A DNA stretch of 64,000 nucleotides from G963667425 sp963667425 [NCBI: bacterium]. Its GTDB lineage: Bacteria > UBP6 > UBA1177. A program made the translations under genes and the position numbers. This document shows, piece by piece, positions 19,701 through 27,546 of this stretch. The notes beneath the pieces were generated by a model that did no database searches, was not told the DNA's origin, and was given only the letters and a program-made list of their open reading frames with translations. Position 1 is the stretch's first letter; the number at the start of each line of letters is the position of its first letter. The stretch lies in contig OY763407.1 of assembly GCA_963667425.1 (NCBI GenBank), forward strand, positions 62,001 through 126,000. The letters run 5' to 3'.

Positions 19701-19762
19701 GTGATGTAAACAATAAAGTTAATCTTTCTACATTTAAATTCCTATATATTGGTTCTAAATAA
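16760..19762 (+). CDS. Secreted starch-binding glycosidase-like lipoprotein
   Basis: This 1000-aa lipoprotein has a lipobox FFFTSC (Cys ~21). Residues ~51-135 resemble a CBM25/26 starch-binding module (HYYSSYSDTYIHF, WTTVPGKKM, NSVEFVFNDGG, DTWDNNN). An Asp/Glu linker spans ~140-188. Residues ~190-750 look like an (alpha/alpha)6 six-hairpin glycosidase (WHYVWTRDTSYAVNLGLA, SGGSWPVSTDRVVW, YHNRAIWPFVTAYALKAA), closest in feel to debranching or amylo-glucosidase-type enzymes. A fibronectin-III-like domain follows (~755-850), then a C-terminal beta module (~855-985). It probably acts on alpha-glucans at the cell surface; the exact glycoside-hydrolase family and catalytic acids are not assigned. 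It is a single gene with its own promoter. Confidence 0.75.
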   Translation: MKKFFLIMIFSIFPIFFFTSCDDGGSTKTDDDTVINDLEPDETPDKDTVTTGFTAHYYSSYSDTYIHFNDGTGWTTVPGKKMTSEGDGWFVYTHNEWYNSVEFVFNDGGDTWDNNNDENYKTALKEFWVKNGEIYDTKPSTEEPDSDFIDEDIIPDEDELIDEDNIDEDTVDEDMVDNEPVDNDVDTVETLSWNGKTATVSYTGDTLRTYTLSTDNVLRDNYPSSKQISYTEQESDMILRSGSTMFDALFAMALKEVRENSVESITDWSFNSNNPVSCSCFETGAEWHYVWTRDTSYAVNLGLAIVDPTRARNSLEFKISEKKSVVGGGDLEIVQDTGSGGSWPVSTDRVVWSLGAMELLKYLDGTEKTAFLDKSYEAMVNTIENDRKIIYDSTDGLYKGEQSFLDWREQTYPYWTADDTVNIAMSKTLSTNVLHYIILKSAAELATEKGFPSVAEKYQDWADDLKTAINTHFWRSDVSLYSAMKTTYLDDYSVKKYDLLGEALAVISGVADDTKAAAILANYPILEAGPAVIWPQEPKTRIYHNRAIWPFVTAYALKAAQKAGNDVFMSNAFYSLVRGAALNLSNMENYEFSTLSSYYTDNNTDYAGRALSGPVVDSRRQLWSVGGYISLVLDGIFGRETTLDGIQFSPKIPVSIRNNFFGSSEEIVIKNIPYKSKKITVKLELPVAGSSTEGFYVPNIVTLNGNNKAGYITASELNNNSENVIVINFKNITDSGTATLKTCSNSADCYAPLTPSITSVIVSGGKMNVMFDAGGNSGVTYNIFRNGALAAANVTSTTWADPNSSDYASKSYCYSVSAVNTSGNESHHAKPVCFWGSNYDRVENVFAQSFDQAYTSSDHGRPHFADWGKPEETLSASFTPLKTGLYYMQTEYGNGRAIDTGITSCLKYITITDTSNSSVVGEGYVVMPHLGANNWDRWGNSSFLPVSLEASKTYKVEISDEHNMSYFDHFNLYTGGDGGGSDVNNKVNLSTFKFLYIGSK

Positions 19763-19781
19763 AAAATAATTCATTATTTTT
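19762..19781 (+). terminator. Possible terminator after the glycosidase-like gene
   Basis: Inverted repeat AAAAATAA-TTCA-TTATTTTT directly at the stop codon, ending in a T tract. The stem is only A/T, so termination strength is doubtful. Confidence 0.35.
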
Positions 19782-19852
19782 CGTTCTATGGGGTTTATCA
19801 AATTTCATATATAAAGTAATCATGTTTTTTAACCACACTTTTTAATTTAGGC

Positions 19853-19880
19853 TTGCTTTTTTTCCTGTGCCGATTATTCT
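19853..19880 (+). promoter_or_regulatory. Promoter of cysS
   Basis: TTGCTT (19853-19858), 16-bp spacer, TATTCT (19875-19880). It lies beyond the upstream in-frame ATG at 19867, supporting the later start at 19918. Confidence 0.45.
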
Positions 19881-19917
19881 AACTCTGCAAGGTTTTTCTT
19901 TAATTAAGGAGATTTTA

Positions 19918-21345
19918 ATGCTTAGACTTTATAATACACTGTCAGAGAAAAAAGAGGAATTCAAACCTTTGAAAGAAGGAACTGCTACTGTTTATGCCTG
20001 TGGAATGACTGTCTATGATAAACCGCATATAGGTCATGCCAGAAAAGAAGTCGCTTTTGATGTTATTATAAGATATATGCGTTACATTGGCCTTGATGTT
20101 AAATATGTAAGAAATATCACTGATATTGACGATAAAATAATTGCAAGAGCTAATGAAAGAAACATAGATTTTAAGGCTCTTACTGAAGAAAATATAGATG
20201 CCTTTAACAGTGCAATGGATGCTCTTGGTGTTTCAATTCCGAATGTTGAACCTAAAGCTACGGAACATATTGATGATATTATTGCTATGGTTCAGACTTT
20301 AATAGACAAAAATCATGCTTATGAAGCCGATGGAAGTGTTTATTTTTCTGTAAGAAGTTTTAACGATTACGGTAAGCTTTCTAAAAGAAATGTTGATGAT
20401 ATGCTTTCAGGAACCCGTTTTGATGTTGAGGATGCCAAAAAAGATCCTGCTGATTTTGCTTTGTGGAAAAAGGTGAAAGATGGTGAGCCCTACTGGGATA
20501 GTCCATGGGGAAAAGGTCGTCCCGGCTGGCATATAGAATGTAGTGTAATGAGTACAAAGTATCTTGGAGACTCTTTTGATATTCACGGTGGAGGCAGAGA
20601 TCTTATTTTTCCTCATCATGAAAATGAAATTGCTCAGGCTGAGGCCGCTACTGGTCAAAAATTTGTAAATTACTGGGTGCATAATGGTTTCCTCAATGTT
20701 GAGGGAGAAAAAATGTCCAAATCACTTGGTAACTTTATAACAGTTGATGATGCTCTTGAAAAATATCATCCTGAAGTTTTAAGATATTTCATGATTTCTA
20801 CTCATTACAGAACTCCGATAAATTTTTCTTTACAGAATCTTCAAGAGAGTGAGAAACAGCTTTCATATTTCTATTCGACAATAGCAATGCTTAAAGATTT
20901 TGCCACTGCCACTGAGCCTGTGGTTCCTGAAAAAGGGGAAGAGTTTATTAACCTTTTCAGAGAAGCAATGGATGATGACTTTAATACTCCAAAAGTCCTT
21001 GCCGCAGTTTTTAATCTCTTTAAATATCTTAATGATGTTTATGCAAAGAAAAAAACTCGTCCAGATGCTTCAGCTTCAGCCGGTTATTTGAAAGTGATTT
21101 CGGAAATGGCTTCAGTTCTTGGCATTCTTAATAGTGAACCTCTTGAAATTATGGAATCTATAAAAGATTTTTATCTGAAAAGACTCAATGTATCAAAGAC
21201 TGATATAGATGAAATTCTTGAAGAGAGAGCAAAATGGCGCAGTGAAAAGAATTTTGCCAAATCAGATGAGTGCAGAGACAGGCTTATAAACATGGGAATT
21301 GCAATAAAAGATACTCCTACCGGAACGGAGTGGGGCATTCTTTAA
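19918..21345 (+). CDS. cysS: Cysteinyl-tRNA synthetase
   Basis: This class I synthetase charges tRNA-Cys. From the ATG at 19918 it is 475 aa, the usual length. [18 protein letters not shown] holds the HIGH motif and the first zinc-ligand Cys, [11 protein letters not shown] follows the WHIECSVMS zinc region, and EKMSKSLGN is the KMSKS loop (about residue 266). I prefer 19918 (MLRLYNTL) over the in-frame ATG at 19867 because AAGGAG lies 8 bp upstream and a promoter -10 lies between the two. It is a single gene, followed 76 bp later by hydE. Confidence 0.97.
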   Translation: MLRLYNTLSEKKEEFKPLKEGTATVYACGMTVYDKPHIGHARKEVAFDVIIRYMRYIGLDVKYVRNITDIDDKIIARANERNIDFKALTEENIDAFNSAMDALGVSIPNVEPKATEHIDDIIAMVQTLIDKNHAYEADGSVYFSVRSFNDYGKLSKRNVDDMLSGTRFDVEDAKKDPADFALWKKVKDGEPYWDSPWGKGRPGWHIECSVMSTKYLGDSFDIHGGGRDLIFPHHENEIAQAEAATGQKFVNYWVHNGFLNVEGEKMSKSLGNFITVDDALEKYHPEVLRYFMISTHYRTPINFSLQNLQESEKQLSYFYSTIAMLKDFATATEPVVPEKGEEFINLFREAMDDDFNTPKVLAAVFNLFKYLNDVYAKKKTRPDASASAGYLKVISEMASVLGILNSEPLEIMESIKDFYLKRLNVSKTDIDEILEERAKWRSEKNFAKSDECRDRLINMGIAIKDTPTGTEWGIL

Positions 21346-21421
21346 TCTTTATATTTTTTTCAGGGAATATTTTCATTCTGCCTCTGTTCATTTTTAATGT
21401 TCTTTTGTTCAGGTTCTTATA

Positions 21422-22456
21422 ATGACTGATTCTTTGCTTAAAAAACTTGATAAACTTTCAAAATATCCGGATAAAGAGCTTCTTTTGTATTTTCTGAATC
21501 TTACTGATGAAAAAGAACTCTCTATTCTTTATTCTTATGCTGATGATATGAGAAAAGAGCTGGTGGGAGATGAAATACATCTGAGAGCTATTATCGAATT
21601 TACAAATTACTGCGGGAGAGATTGTATTTACTGCGGTATTAATTGTGAAATAAATACTGTGCGCTATCGTATGATGCCTGACGAAATTGTTGATGCGGCA
21701 TTTTCGGCATATAATAAAGGTTATAAAACTGTTGTGCTTCAGGGCGGAGAAGATTCCTTTTACACTGCTGATAAAGTTATCTATATCATTGAAAATATCC
21801 TTAAAAAATGTGATATGGCGATAACTCTCGCTATTGGAGAGCGGGAAAAAGAAGAATATAAGGCATTTATTAAGGCTGGAGCATCAAGGTTTCTTTTAAA
21901 GCATGAAACTTCTGACAGAAATCTATATGAAAAACTTCATCCTGGTATGAGTTATGACAACAGGATGGAATGTCTTAAAAATCTTAAAAAACTTGGATTT
22001 CAGACAGGCAGCGGAATTATGATAGGACTTCCGGGGCAGACTCTGGAAAGTATAGCTGATGATATTACTCTTTTTAAAGAGCTTGATATTGATATGATCG
22101 GCTGCGGTCCTTTTATTCCGCATCCACAGACTAGGCTTGCATCATACAGTCATGGCACTGCAGATTTGTCATATAAAGTTCTTTCATTGAACAGAATTGT
22201 TACAGGTGCAACAATGCTTCCTGCAACAACTGCTCTTTCAAATATCGGTGAGGAAAGCGCAAGAATTAAGGCTCTTCAGAGAGGGGCTAATGTCGTTATG
22301 CCGAATGAAACGCCTTCAAAATACAGAGCTTTGTATGAAATCTATCCAAATAAAGGAAGGATAGAAGTTTCAGACAGAAATTTCAGAAAAGAACTTGAAG
22401 AAGAATTCAGAACAATAGGAAGAACTATTGCTGAAGGTAAAGGAGATCGAAGTTAA
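21422..22456 (+). CDS. hydE: [FeFe]-hydrogenase maturase HydE (radical SAM)
   Basis: HydE is a radical SAM enzyme that helps build the dithiomethylamine-bearing diiron site of [FeFe]-hydrogenase. The 344-aa protein has the radical-SAM CX3CX2C cluster in NYCGRDCIYCGINC (about residues 62-75). Further motifs are VVLQGGEDSFY, SRFLLKHETSDRNLYEKLHP and GSGIMIGLPGQT, all typical of HydE. Neither hydF, hydG nor a hydrogenase gene is in the window, so the pathway must be completed elsewhere. A related radical SAM such as PylB or BioB is less likely given the HETSD motif. It implies hydrogen metabolism and an anaerobic life style. Confidence 0.88.
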   Translation: MTDSLLKKLDKLSKYPDKELLLYFLNLTDEKELSILYSYADDMRKELVGDEIHLRAIIEFTNYCGRDCIYCGINCEINTVRYRMMPDEIVDAAFSAYNKGYKTVVLQGGEDSFYTADKVIYIIENILKKCDMAITLAIGEREKEEYKAFIKAGASRFLLKHETSDRNLYEKLHPGMSYDNRMECLKNLKKLGFQTGSGIMIGLPGQTLESIADDITLFKELDIDMIGCGPFIPHPQTRLASYSHGTADLSYKVLSLNRIVTGATMLPATTALSNIGEESARIKALQRGANVVMPNETPSKYRALYEIYPNKGRIEVSDRNFRKELEEEFRTIGRTIAEGKGDRS

Positions 22457-22474
22457 TATGATTAAGGAGTTTAT

Positions 22475-23602
22475 ATGGATAATCTTTCACTTACCGCACT
22501 GATAAGATTAGGTTTTATGATACTTTTCTTTTCCGCTTCTTTTTTTCTCCTGCACATTTATCCGTGGAAAAAACTTAATAAAGCTTTCAGTATTCCGGCT
22601 TTATATAAAAAAGCAATGCTTTTAAGCATTTTTCCGGGATATATATTTGTTATTATTGTTATGTCAAATAGTACTCCATCAATTTGGTTTACTATTTTTT
22701 CTCATGTAATCTATTCATGGATAACTTTTCTTTTTATTTTCACAGTCTGCCTGGCAGTTTATGATGTTTTCAGATATCTGTCTAAAAGAAAGGTTTCATC
22801 AAAAATTTCTTTTTTTATACCACTTGTAATATCAGCTGCAATAATTTTATATGCAGGGTATGAAGCTACTGATATTAAAGTTGAAACTCTTGAAATTACT
22901 ACAAACAAACTACCTGAAAAAATTAAAAAATTAAAAATTGCACTTATCTCAGATATTCATTTCAGTCAGGTGGCAGGAGTTTCAAAAGCTGAAGATGTTC
23001 GTGATATTGTAAATTCATTAAATGCCGATGTTTTACTTTTTAGTGGCGATTTTCTTGATAGAGGAATTCGTGAACCTGAAAAAATAAAAGAGATAATGAG
23101 TTCAATAAAAGTGCCACTTGGGAAATATGCCGTAACAGGTAATCATGAATTTTATGTTGGTGAAAAAGAAGCTGTAAGATTTATTAAAGATTCAGGATTC
23201 ATTTTAATCAGAAATAAAGCTCTTAAAGTAGGAGGACTATTAAACATTGTCGGAATTGATGATGAATCGGTTGAAAATACAGGAAAGAGTCTTCCAGATG
23301 AAAAAAGTCTCTTTAACAATATTGATAATTCTCTTTTTACAATATATATGAAACATCGTCCAAATGTTACTGATGAAGTGGTGGATAAATTTGATCTGAT
23401 GCTTTCAGGCCATACACACGGAGGTCAGATTTTTCCTTTTACACTTTTCGTTAAAATGGCTTTTCCGCATCTTGCAGGAAAATATAATTTAAAAGACGGC
23501 AAAATACTTTATGTAAGCAGAGGTACAGGTGAATGGGGACCGCAGCTTCGATTCATGTCCCCTCCTGAAATAACTCTTATTGAAATCAATAATAATTTTT
23601 AA
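22475..23602 (+). CDS. Membrane-anchored metallophosphoesterase
   Basis: Residues 1-~130 contain four hydrophobic segments (starting IRLGFMILFFSASFFLLHIY), giving a membrane anchor. Residues ~150-375 are a calcineurin-like metallophosphoesterase with all five metal-binding blocks: ISDIHFSQ, FSGDFLDRG, TGNHEFY, a later MKHRPN and SGHTHGGQ. Such YkuE/YaeI-like enzymes cleave phosphodiester or pyrophosphate bonds in lipids or nucleotides; the substrate here is unknown. It starts 18 bp after hydE with an AAGGAG site, so the two genes are probably co-transcribed, though no functional link is evident. Confidence 0.85.
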   Translation: MDNLSLTALIRLGFMILFFSASFFLLHIYPWKKLNKAFSIPALYKKAMLLSIFPGYIFVIIVMSNSTPSIWFTIFSHVIYSWITFLFIFTVCLAVYDVFRYLSKRKVSSKISFFIPLVISAAIILYAGYEATDIKVETLEITTNKLPEKIKKLKIALISDIHFSQVAGVSKAEDVRDIVNSLNADVLLFSGDFLDRGIREPEKIKEIMSSIKVPLGKYAVTGNHEFYVGEKEAVRFIKDSGFILIRNKALKVGGLLNIVGIDDESVENTGKSLPDEKSLFNNIDNSLFTIYMKHRPNVTDEVVDKFDLMLSGHTHGGQIFPFTLFVKMAFPHLAGKYNLKDGKILYVSRGTGEWGPQLRFMSPPEITLIEINNNF

Positions 23603-23733
23603 TTTACAATCTCTTTCATTAAATGATTTTTCTTTGTTTTATGTTTCCATAATTTTTTAGTCATTTATTAAATGTAACTTTTTTGATTTATAAATAATAT
23701 GCTTTTTATTATAATGTAATTTGTTTCTTATTA

Positions 23734-23762
23734 TTGACATCTTTGTGGCCTTTGTCTAAAAT
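23734..23762 (+). promoter_or_regulatory. Strong promoter of the LamG protein gene
   Basis: TTGACA (23734-23739), 17-bp spacer, TAAAAT (23757-23762), 59 bp before the ATG at 23822, which has GGAGG just upstream. Confidence 0.7.
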
Positions 23763-23821
23763 TAATCTCAACAATTATATTTTGTTGTTTTATTATTATT
23801 GTTTTAACCGGAGGTCTGCTC

Positions 23822-25198
23822 ATGTTTTCTAAGAAGCTTTTTTTTGTATCTTTTTTTGTTTTATTTTTCTGTAATTTAAATGGTACTCTTTTAACGTACC
23901 TGGAATTTGAAGAAAATCTATATGACAGCTATGGCGCAAATGATGCTGTTATATACAATGGCAATGGACAAAATCTTATGGTTTCAGGAATTATGCAGGG
24001 CGGAGTTTATTTTGATGGTGTTAATGATTATATAGAAGTTGGTACATCGAGCTTTGATCCAAGATCATCTGATGGAGCCTATACTTTTTCTTTTTGGGCT
24101 TACACAACAGGTCCCTCTACTGCTACAAATGCCAATAACTATTTAGGAAAACATACGGCAAATGGAGCTAATATCTTTAATTTTGGTTATTGGGGCAATA
24201 ATCTTACTTTAACTATCAGAAGTGCCGTTATTTCATTTACATCTCTTGGATGGGAACCTGATAATGAATGGGTTCATTATGCAATATCAGCTAAAGAAAC
24301 AAACGGCAATACAAATGTATCTGTATATAAAAATGGAGAAGTTGTTTGGAGTGGAGTTCTTGCAGATACACTTGGTTCATTTTCTTCAAATGACAAGCCT
24401 TGGGTCTTAGGCCAGGATTGGGATTCTGCAACAGTTATAAGCGATTTTTTTGAAGGTAAAATGGATAATGTAAGATTTTATAATGAACAGCTTGATGCTA
24501 CCGAAATACGAGGTATTTATAATTCAGAATCTGCAAAAATTTATCTGCCTTTTGATGTTGATTTTGATGATATATCTTCATATCTTAATGGTTCTCAAAC
24601 CGGTGGAGTAACATTTCGGGCAGGAATTAATAATAATTCCGCTTATTTTGATGGAGTTAATGACTATGTTGAATTTGGAACAGGAACAACAGATCCAAGA
24701 AATAATAATGGAGAATATTCTATTAGTTTATGGGTAGCCTCTTATGAAAGTGCAGGTTCATCAAATAACAATTCATACATAGGAAAGCATACAGCTAATG
24801 GTGTTAATAACTCTTTTCTTTTTGGATACTGGAATGGACAGCTTTCTTTAAGACTTATGAATCATGTTCAATATTTTTCAGCAGGCTCTGAGCCTTATGA
24901 TTGGACACACTATGTCATTAGTGCAGCTGAAGGATTTCGTATTTTAAGCATTCAGCCATTTCAAATTATAATTGGTACAAATGTAATTGTCTATAAAAAT
25001 GGTGCAGTGCTTTGGACAGGTTTTATTGACGATAGAATGGGTGATTTTACATATAATGATAAACCGTGGGTTTTAGGACAGGATTGGGATTCAGGAAATG
25101 TAAAAACAGACTTTTTTAAAGGAAAAATAGATGAAGTAATGTTCTTTGACAGAGCTCTTTCGGCAGATAATGCAATGTCTTTATATTTATGTTATTAA
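23822..25198 (+). CDS. Secreted protein with two LamG-type domains
   Basis: The 458-aa product has a signal peptide (residues ~1-22; KKLFFVSFFVLFFCNLNG) and two tandem concanavalin/LamG-like domains, roughly residues 25-235 and 238-458. The domains are clear internal duplicates: GGVYFDGVNDYIEVG versus NSAYFDGVNDYVEFG, YLGKHTANG versus YIGKHTANG, and KPWVLGQDWDS in both. LamG domains bind carbohydrates or proteins outside the cell. The second domain carries an extra hydrophobic stretch (FRILSIQPFQIIIG) in the loop where the first has ETNGNT. No catalytic residues are evident; adhesion or glycan binding is likely. Monocistronic with a strong promoter. Confidence 0.8.
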   Translation: MFSKKLFFVSFFVLFFCNLNGTLLTYLEFEENLYDSYGANDAVIYNGNGQNLMVSGIMQGGVYFDGVNDYIEVGTSSFDPRSSDGAYTFSFWAYTTGPSTATNANNYLGKHTANGANIFNFGYWGNNLTLTIRSAVISFTSLGWEPDNEWVHYAISAKETNGNTNVSVYKNGEVVWSGVLADTLGSFSSNDKPWVLGQDWDSATVISDFFEGKMDNVRFYNEQLDATEIRGIYNSESAKIYLPFDVDFDDISSYLNGSQTGGVTFRAGINNNSAYFDGVNDYVEFGTGTTDPRNNNGEYSISLWVASYESAGSSNNNSYIGKHTANGVNNSFLFGYWNGQLSLRLMNHVQYFSAGSEPYDWTHYVISAAEGFRILSIQPFQIIIGTNVIVYKNGAVLWTGFIDDRMGDFTYNDKPWVLGQDWDSGNVKTDFFKGKIDEVMFFDRALSADNAMSLYLCY

Positions 25199-25356
25199 AT
25201 CTCTAACAATATCAGATATTTCTAAAAAAAAATAAAAAACTTTTAATAAAAATCATTTTAAAATCGTCTATTAAATGTGGCTTGTAGTTTATTTTATAAG
25301 AAATGTTTTGACAAGGCAGCAATTTTGAGCTTAACTAAAGGAGATAAATTATACAA

Positions 25357-25950
25357 ATGCTATTTAATGGAGATGCTTTGAAAATTTTTAACTTTAGTGA
25401 CCGCACTATCTCTTCTCAGCAGTCTGTCAAAGATTTTGTAAACAATAATTTTAATAAGCTGTTTGATTTTGCTCTTAACTTCTGTCATGGTGACAAAACT
25501 GCAGCTGAAGATGCTGTTCAGGAAACATATATTAAAGCAATTGAAAAAATTGATACTTTAAAAAAAGAAGAATCTATTTTCCCGTGGCTTGTATCAATAA
25601 TGCGCAACAACGTTGTTGACTGTGTCAGAAAAAGAAGAAAAGAAATCCTTGTTGATGATTTTACAAAAACAGATTTTCCGTCAGTATCTACTGTATCACC
25701 GGAAAAAGAGATAATAAAAAAAGAAGGTTTTCCGCCTGATGAAATTACTCTAAGAAAATTCATATCACTTCTTCCTCCTGATGATATTGAGCTTTTTACA
25801 GTTGTCTGTTTTCAGGATATGACTTTTGAAGAAGCCAGAAAATTCTTTAATACTTCACCATATCTCCTTAGAAAAAGATATTTCAATGCAAAGGACCGTT
25901 TATCAAAAATAATGAAAGATTATTATAAAAAAAATGGAGGGATAATATGA
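25357..25950 (+). CDS. ECF-type RNA polymerase sigma factor
   Basis: This 197-aa sigma-70-family protein has region 2 (FDFALNFCHGDKTAAEDAVQ, then TYIKAIEKI, PWLVSIMRNNVVDCVRKRRKE) and region 4 (LPPDDIELFTVVCFQDMTFE, then EARKFFNTSPYLLRKR). It lacks regions 1 and 3, so it is an ECF sigma factor that directs a small regulon in response to an envelope signal. AAAGGAG precedes the ATG. Its stop overlaps the start of a gene for a membrane protein with a zinc-finger anti-sigma signature. TTGACA-N17-TTAACT at 25308-25336 is promoter-like but too close to the ribosome-binding site to be convincing. Confidence 0.9.
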   Translation: MLFNGDALKIFNFSDRTISSQQSVKDFVNNNFNKLFDFALNFCHGDKTAAEDAVQETYIKAIEKIDTLKKEESIFPWLVSIMRNNVVDCVRKRRKEILVDDFTKTDFPSVSTVSPEKEIIKKEGFPPDEITLRKFISLLPPDDIELFTVVCFQDMTFEEARKFFNTSPYLLRKRYFNAKDRLSKIMKDYYKKNGGII

Positions 25951-26621
25951 ACTGCAGAAAAGTAAAAAAGATTATCGCCTTTAATGGTTCTTTACATGAG
26001 AAAAAAGTGCTTCCTGAAGATGTGATGAAACATATCGAAAGATGCAGTGAGTGCAGATCTTTTTATAACGACATGAAACTTGTTGACACTTCTTTTGCCT
26101 TTTTGGGAAAGCGAAAGTTCTTCAAAGGATTAAACGGAGATAATTCAAATTCTAAATTTACAAAAATAGCTTCTGTAGCAGCTATTTTAATTGTGGCGCT
26201 TATTTTTACATTTCATTTTATATATCAGGGAAAAAGCATAGATGTAAAACAGAAAAATGATATTGCGGCGGTCTATACTTTTGAAAAATCAGAAGAGATG
26301 ACAATAAACTTAAACATTGCGGCAAAGTCCGATCATGAAAATTCTAAAGTTACAATTTTTCTTGGAGAAGGAATCCGTTTTAGTATTGAAGATGAACGAT
26401 TTCGTAACTTAAAAGAGTTTTCTAAAAACATAAAACTGAAAAAAGGTGATAATAAATTCTCATTTGCAGTTATTCTTGATTCAGATCAAAAGAGTTTTGT
26501 TAATGCCTGGGTTGAAACCGACGGCAGAAAGTTTATTCACAAAATATTAATTGAACCAAACGAGGATGGTACTGTAAAGCTTACATACTTAAAACCTGTA
26601 GAAGGAAAGATTAATGCTTAA
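25947..26621 (+). CDS. Probable anti-sigma factor with zinc-finger motif
   Basis: The 224-aa protein begins with a zf-HC2-type anti-sigma domain (HIERCSECRSFY, the H-x3-C-x2-C motif, about residues 30-42). A transmembrane helix follows (IASVAAILIVALIFTFHFIY, about residues 71-91), then a ~130-residue extracytoplasmic part. By family precedent the N-terminal domain holds the upstream sigma factor and the outer part receives the signal. The start overlaps the sigma gene by 4 bp. The periplasmic domain is not recognised. Confidence 0.82.
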   Translation: MNCRKVKKIIAFNGSLHEKKVLPEDVMKHIERCSECRSFYNDMKLVDTSFAFLGKRKFFKGLNGDNSNSKFTKIASVAAILIVALIFTFHFIYQGKSIDVKQKNDIAAVYTFEKSEEMTINLNIAAKSDHENSKVTIFLGEGIRFSIEDERFRNLKEFSKNIKLKKGDNKFSFAVILDSDQKSFVNAWVETDGRKFIHKILIEPNEDGTVKLTYLKPVEGKINA

Positions 26622-27531
26622 AGCTTTTTTTCTATCTGTAATTTTCTTTTCTTTCTGCCTTTTTGCAGATGAAGATGAAATAGAAATAACATCTTCTGTA
26701 AATAAAGGTCATCCTGAAAATTGGGGAACATCCTTTTTTACAGATGAGGAAGAAAATGAAAATGAAGAGAAAGATGCTAAAAAAGAAACCGATAAAAAAG
26801 ATGAAAAAGAAATTAAAAAAGAGGGTGGAAAAAGTTTAAAAACAGTAAACGTTAAGAAAAAAAATGTGAAGAAAGATAAGAACCTGAAAGCTGAAACCCC
26901 GAAGAAATTTGCCAAAAATAAAGCTGAAACTGAAACATTGGAAAAAAAGATAAAAAAGCCGGAAAAGAAAGCTGAGAAAAAAAATATAGAACAAAAGGAA
27001 CTAAAACTTCCTGAAAAAGAGCCGGATATTAAAAAATCATATGAATATAGTTTTATAAAAACGAATACAGAAAAATTTGCATTCTCAATGGGATATGGAA
27101 CATACGGACTCACGACAAGGCTTTCCATATTTACTCTAAGATGGCGGCGTGTTTTTTGGGAAACTGTTAAGATTCATGCTGCCTATAATAATTCTGAAGC
27201 TTTCTCGGTAAAGCTTGGAACAGCTGTTGGTGTTCCATTTTTTATTACAGATGATAACAGACATGAAATTCGTCTTTCCGGCGGAATTGGGTTGGGGCTT
27301 GAACGTTACAAAGATGAATTTTCTATTGCGCATGGAGAAATTGAGCTTTCATATGTTTTTCATATTCATGATAAATTAGCATTTCAGGTAGGCAGTACAG
27401 CTGAGTTTCCATTTTTTACGAATGATTTCGGATTTAGTAAATCAGATAGCTCTTCCTACAATCCTTTTGATGTTGATTATAAAGTGACTTACATGCCTAA
27501 TATATATGGCTATTTGGGGTTTAGATTTTAA
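26614..27531 (+). CDS. Secreted Lys/Glu-rich protein with barrel-like C-terminus
   Basis: The 305-aa protein has a signal peptide (LKAFFLSVIFFSFCLFA), then about 110 residues of nearly pure Lys/Glu/Asp/Thr (residues ~45-150). A C-terminal ~160-residue part has alternating aromatics and ends YGYLGFRF, resembling an outer-membrane beta-barrel of the small OmpA/OmpW size class. The charged stretch may span the periplasm or bind peptidoglycan or other polyanions (inference). The start overlaps the anti-sigma gene by 8 bp, so this is probably a member of, or target linked to, the ECF system. Family not recognised. Confidence 0.6.
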   Translation: MLKAFFLSVIFFSFCLFADEDEIEITSSVNKGHPENWGTSFFTDEEENENEEKDAKKETDKKDEKEIKKEGGKSLKTVNVKKKNVKKDKNLKAETPKKFAKNKAETETLEKKIKKPEKKAEKKNIEQKELKLPEKEPDIKKSYEYSFIKTNTEKFAFSMGYGTYGLTTRLSIFTLRWRRVFWETVKIHAAYNNSEAFSVKLGTAVGVPFFITDDNRHEIRLSGGIGLGLERYKDEFSIAHGEIELSYVFHIHDKLAFQVGSTAEFPFFTNDFGFSKSDSSSYNPFDVDYKVTYMPNIYGYLGFRF

Positions 27532-27546
27532 ATAATGGAGGAAATT

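Noticed and set aside
25308-25336. TTGACA-N17-TTAACT promoter before the ECF sigma gene
   Set aside because: Transcription would begin inside the ribosome-binding site, so it cannot serve the chosen start well; left as unproven.
26709-27128. 139-codon - strand open frame rich in Phe/Ser
   Set aside because: It is the complement of the Lys/Glu-rich segment of the exported protein gene; the + frame has a signal peptide and operon context.
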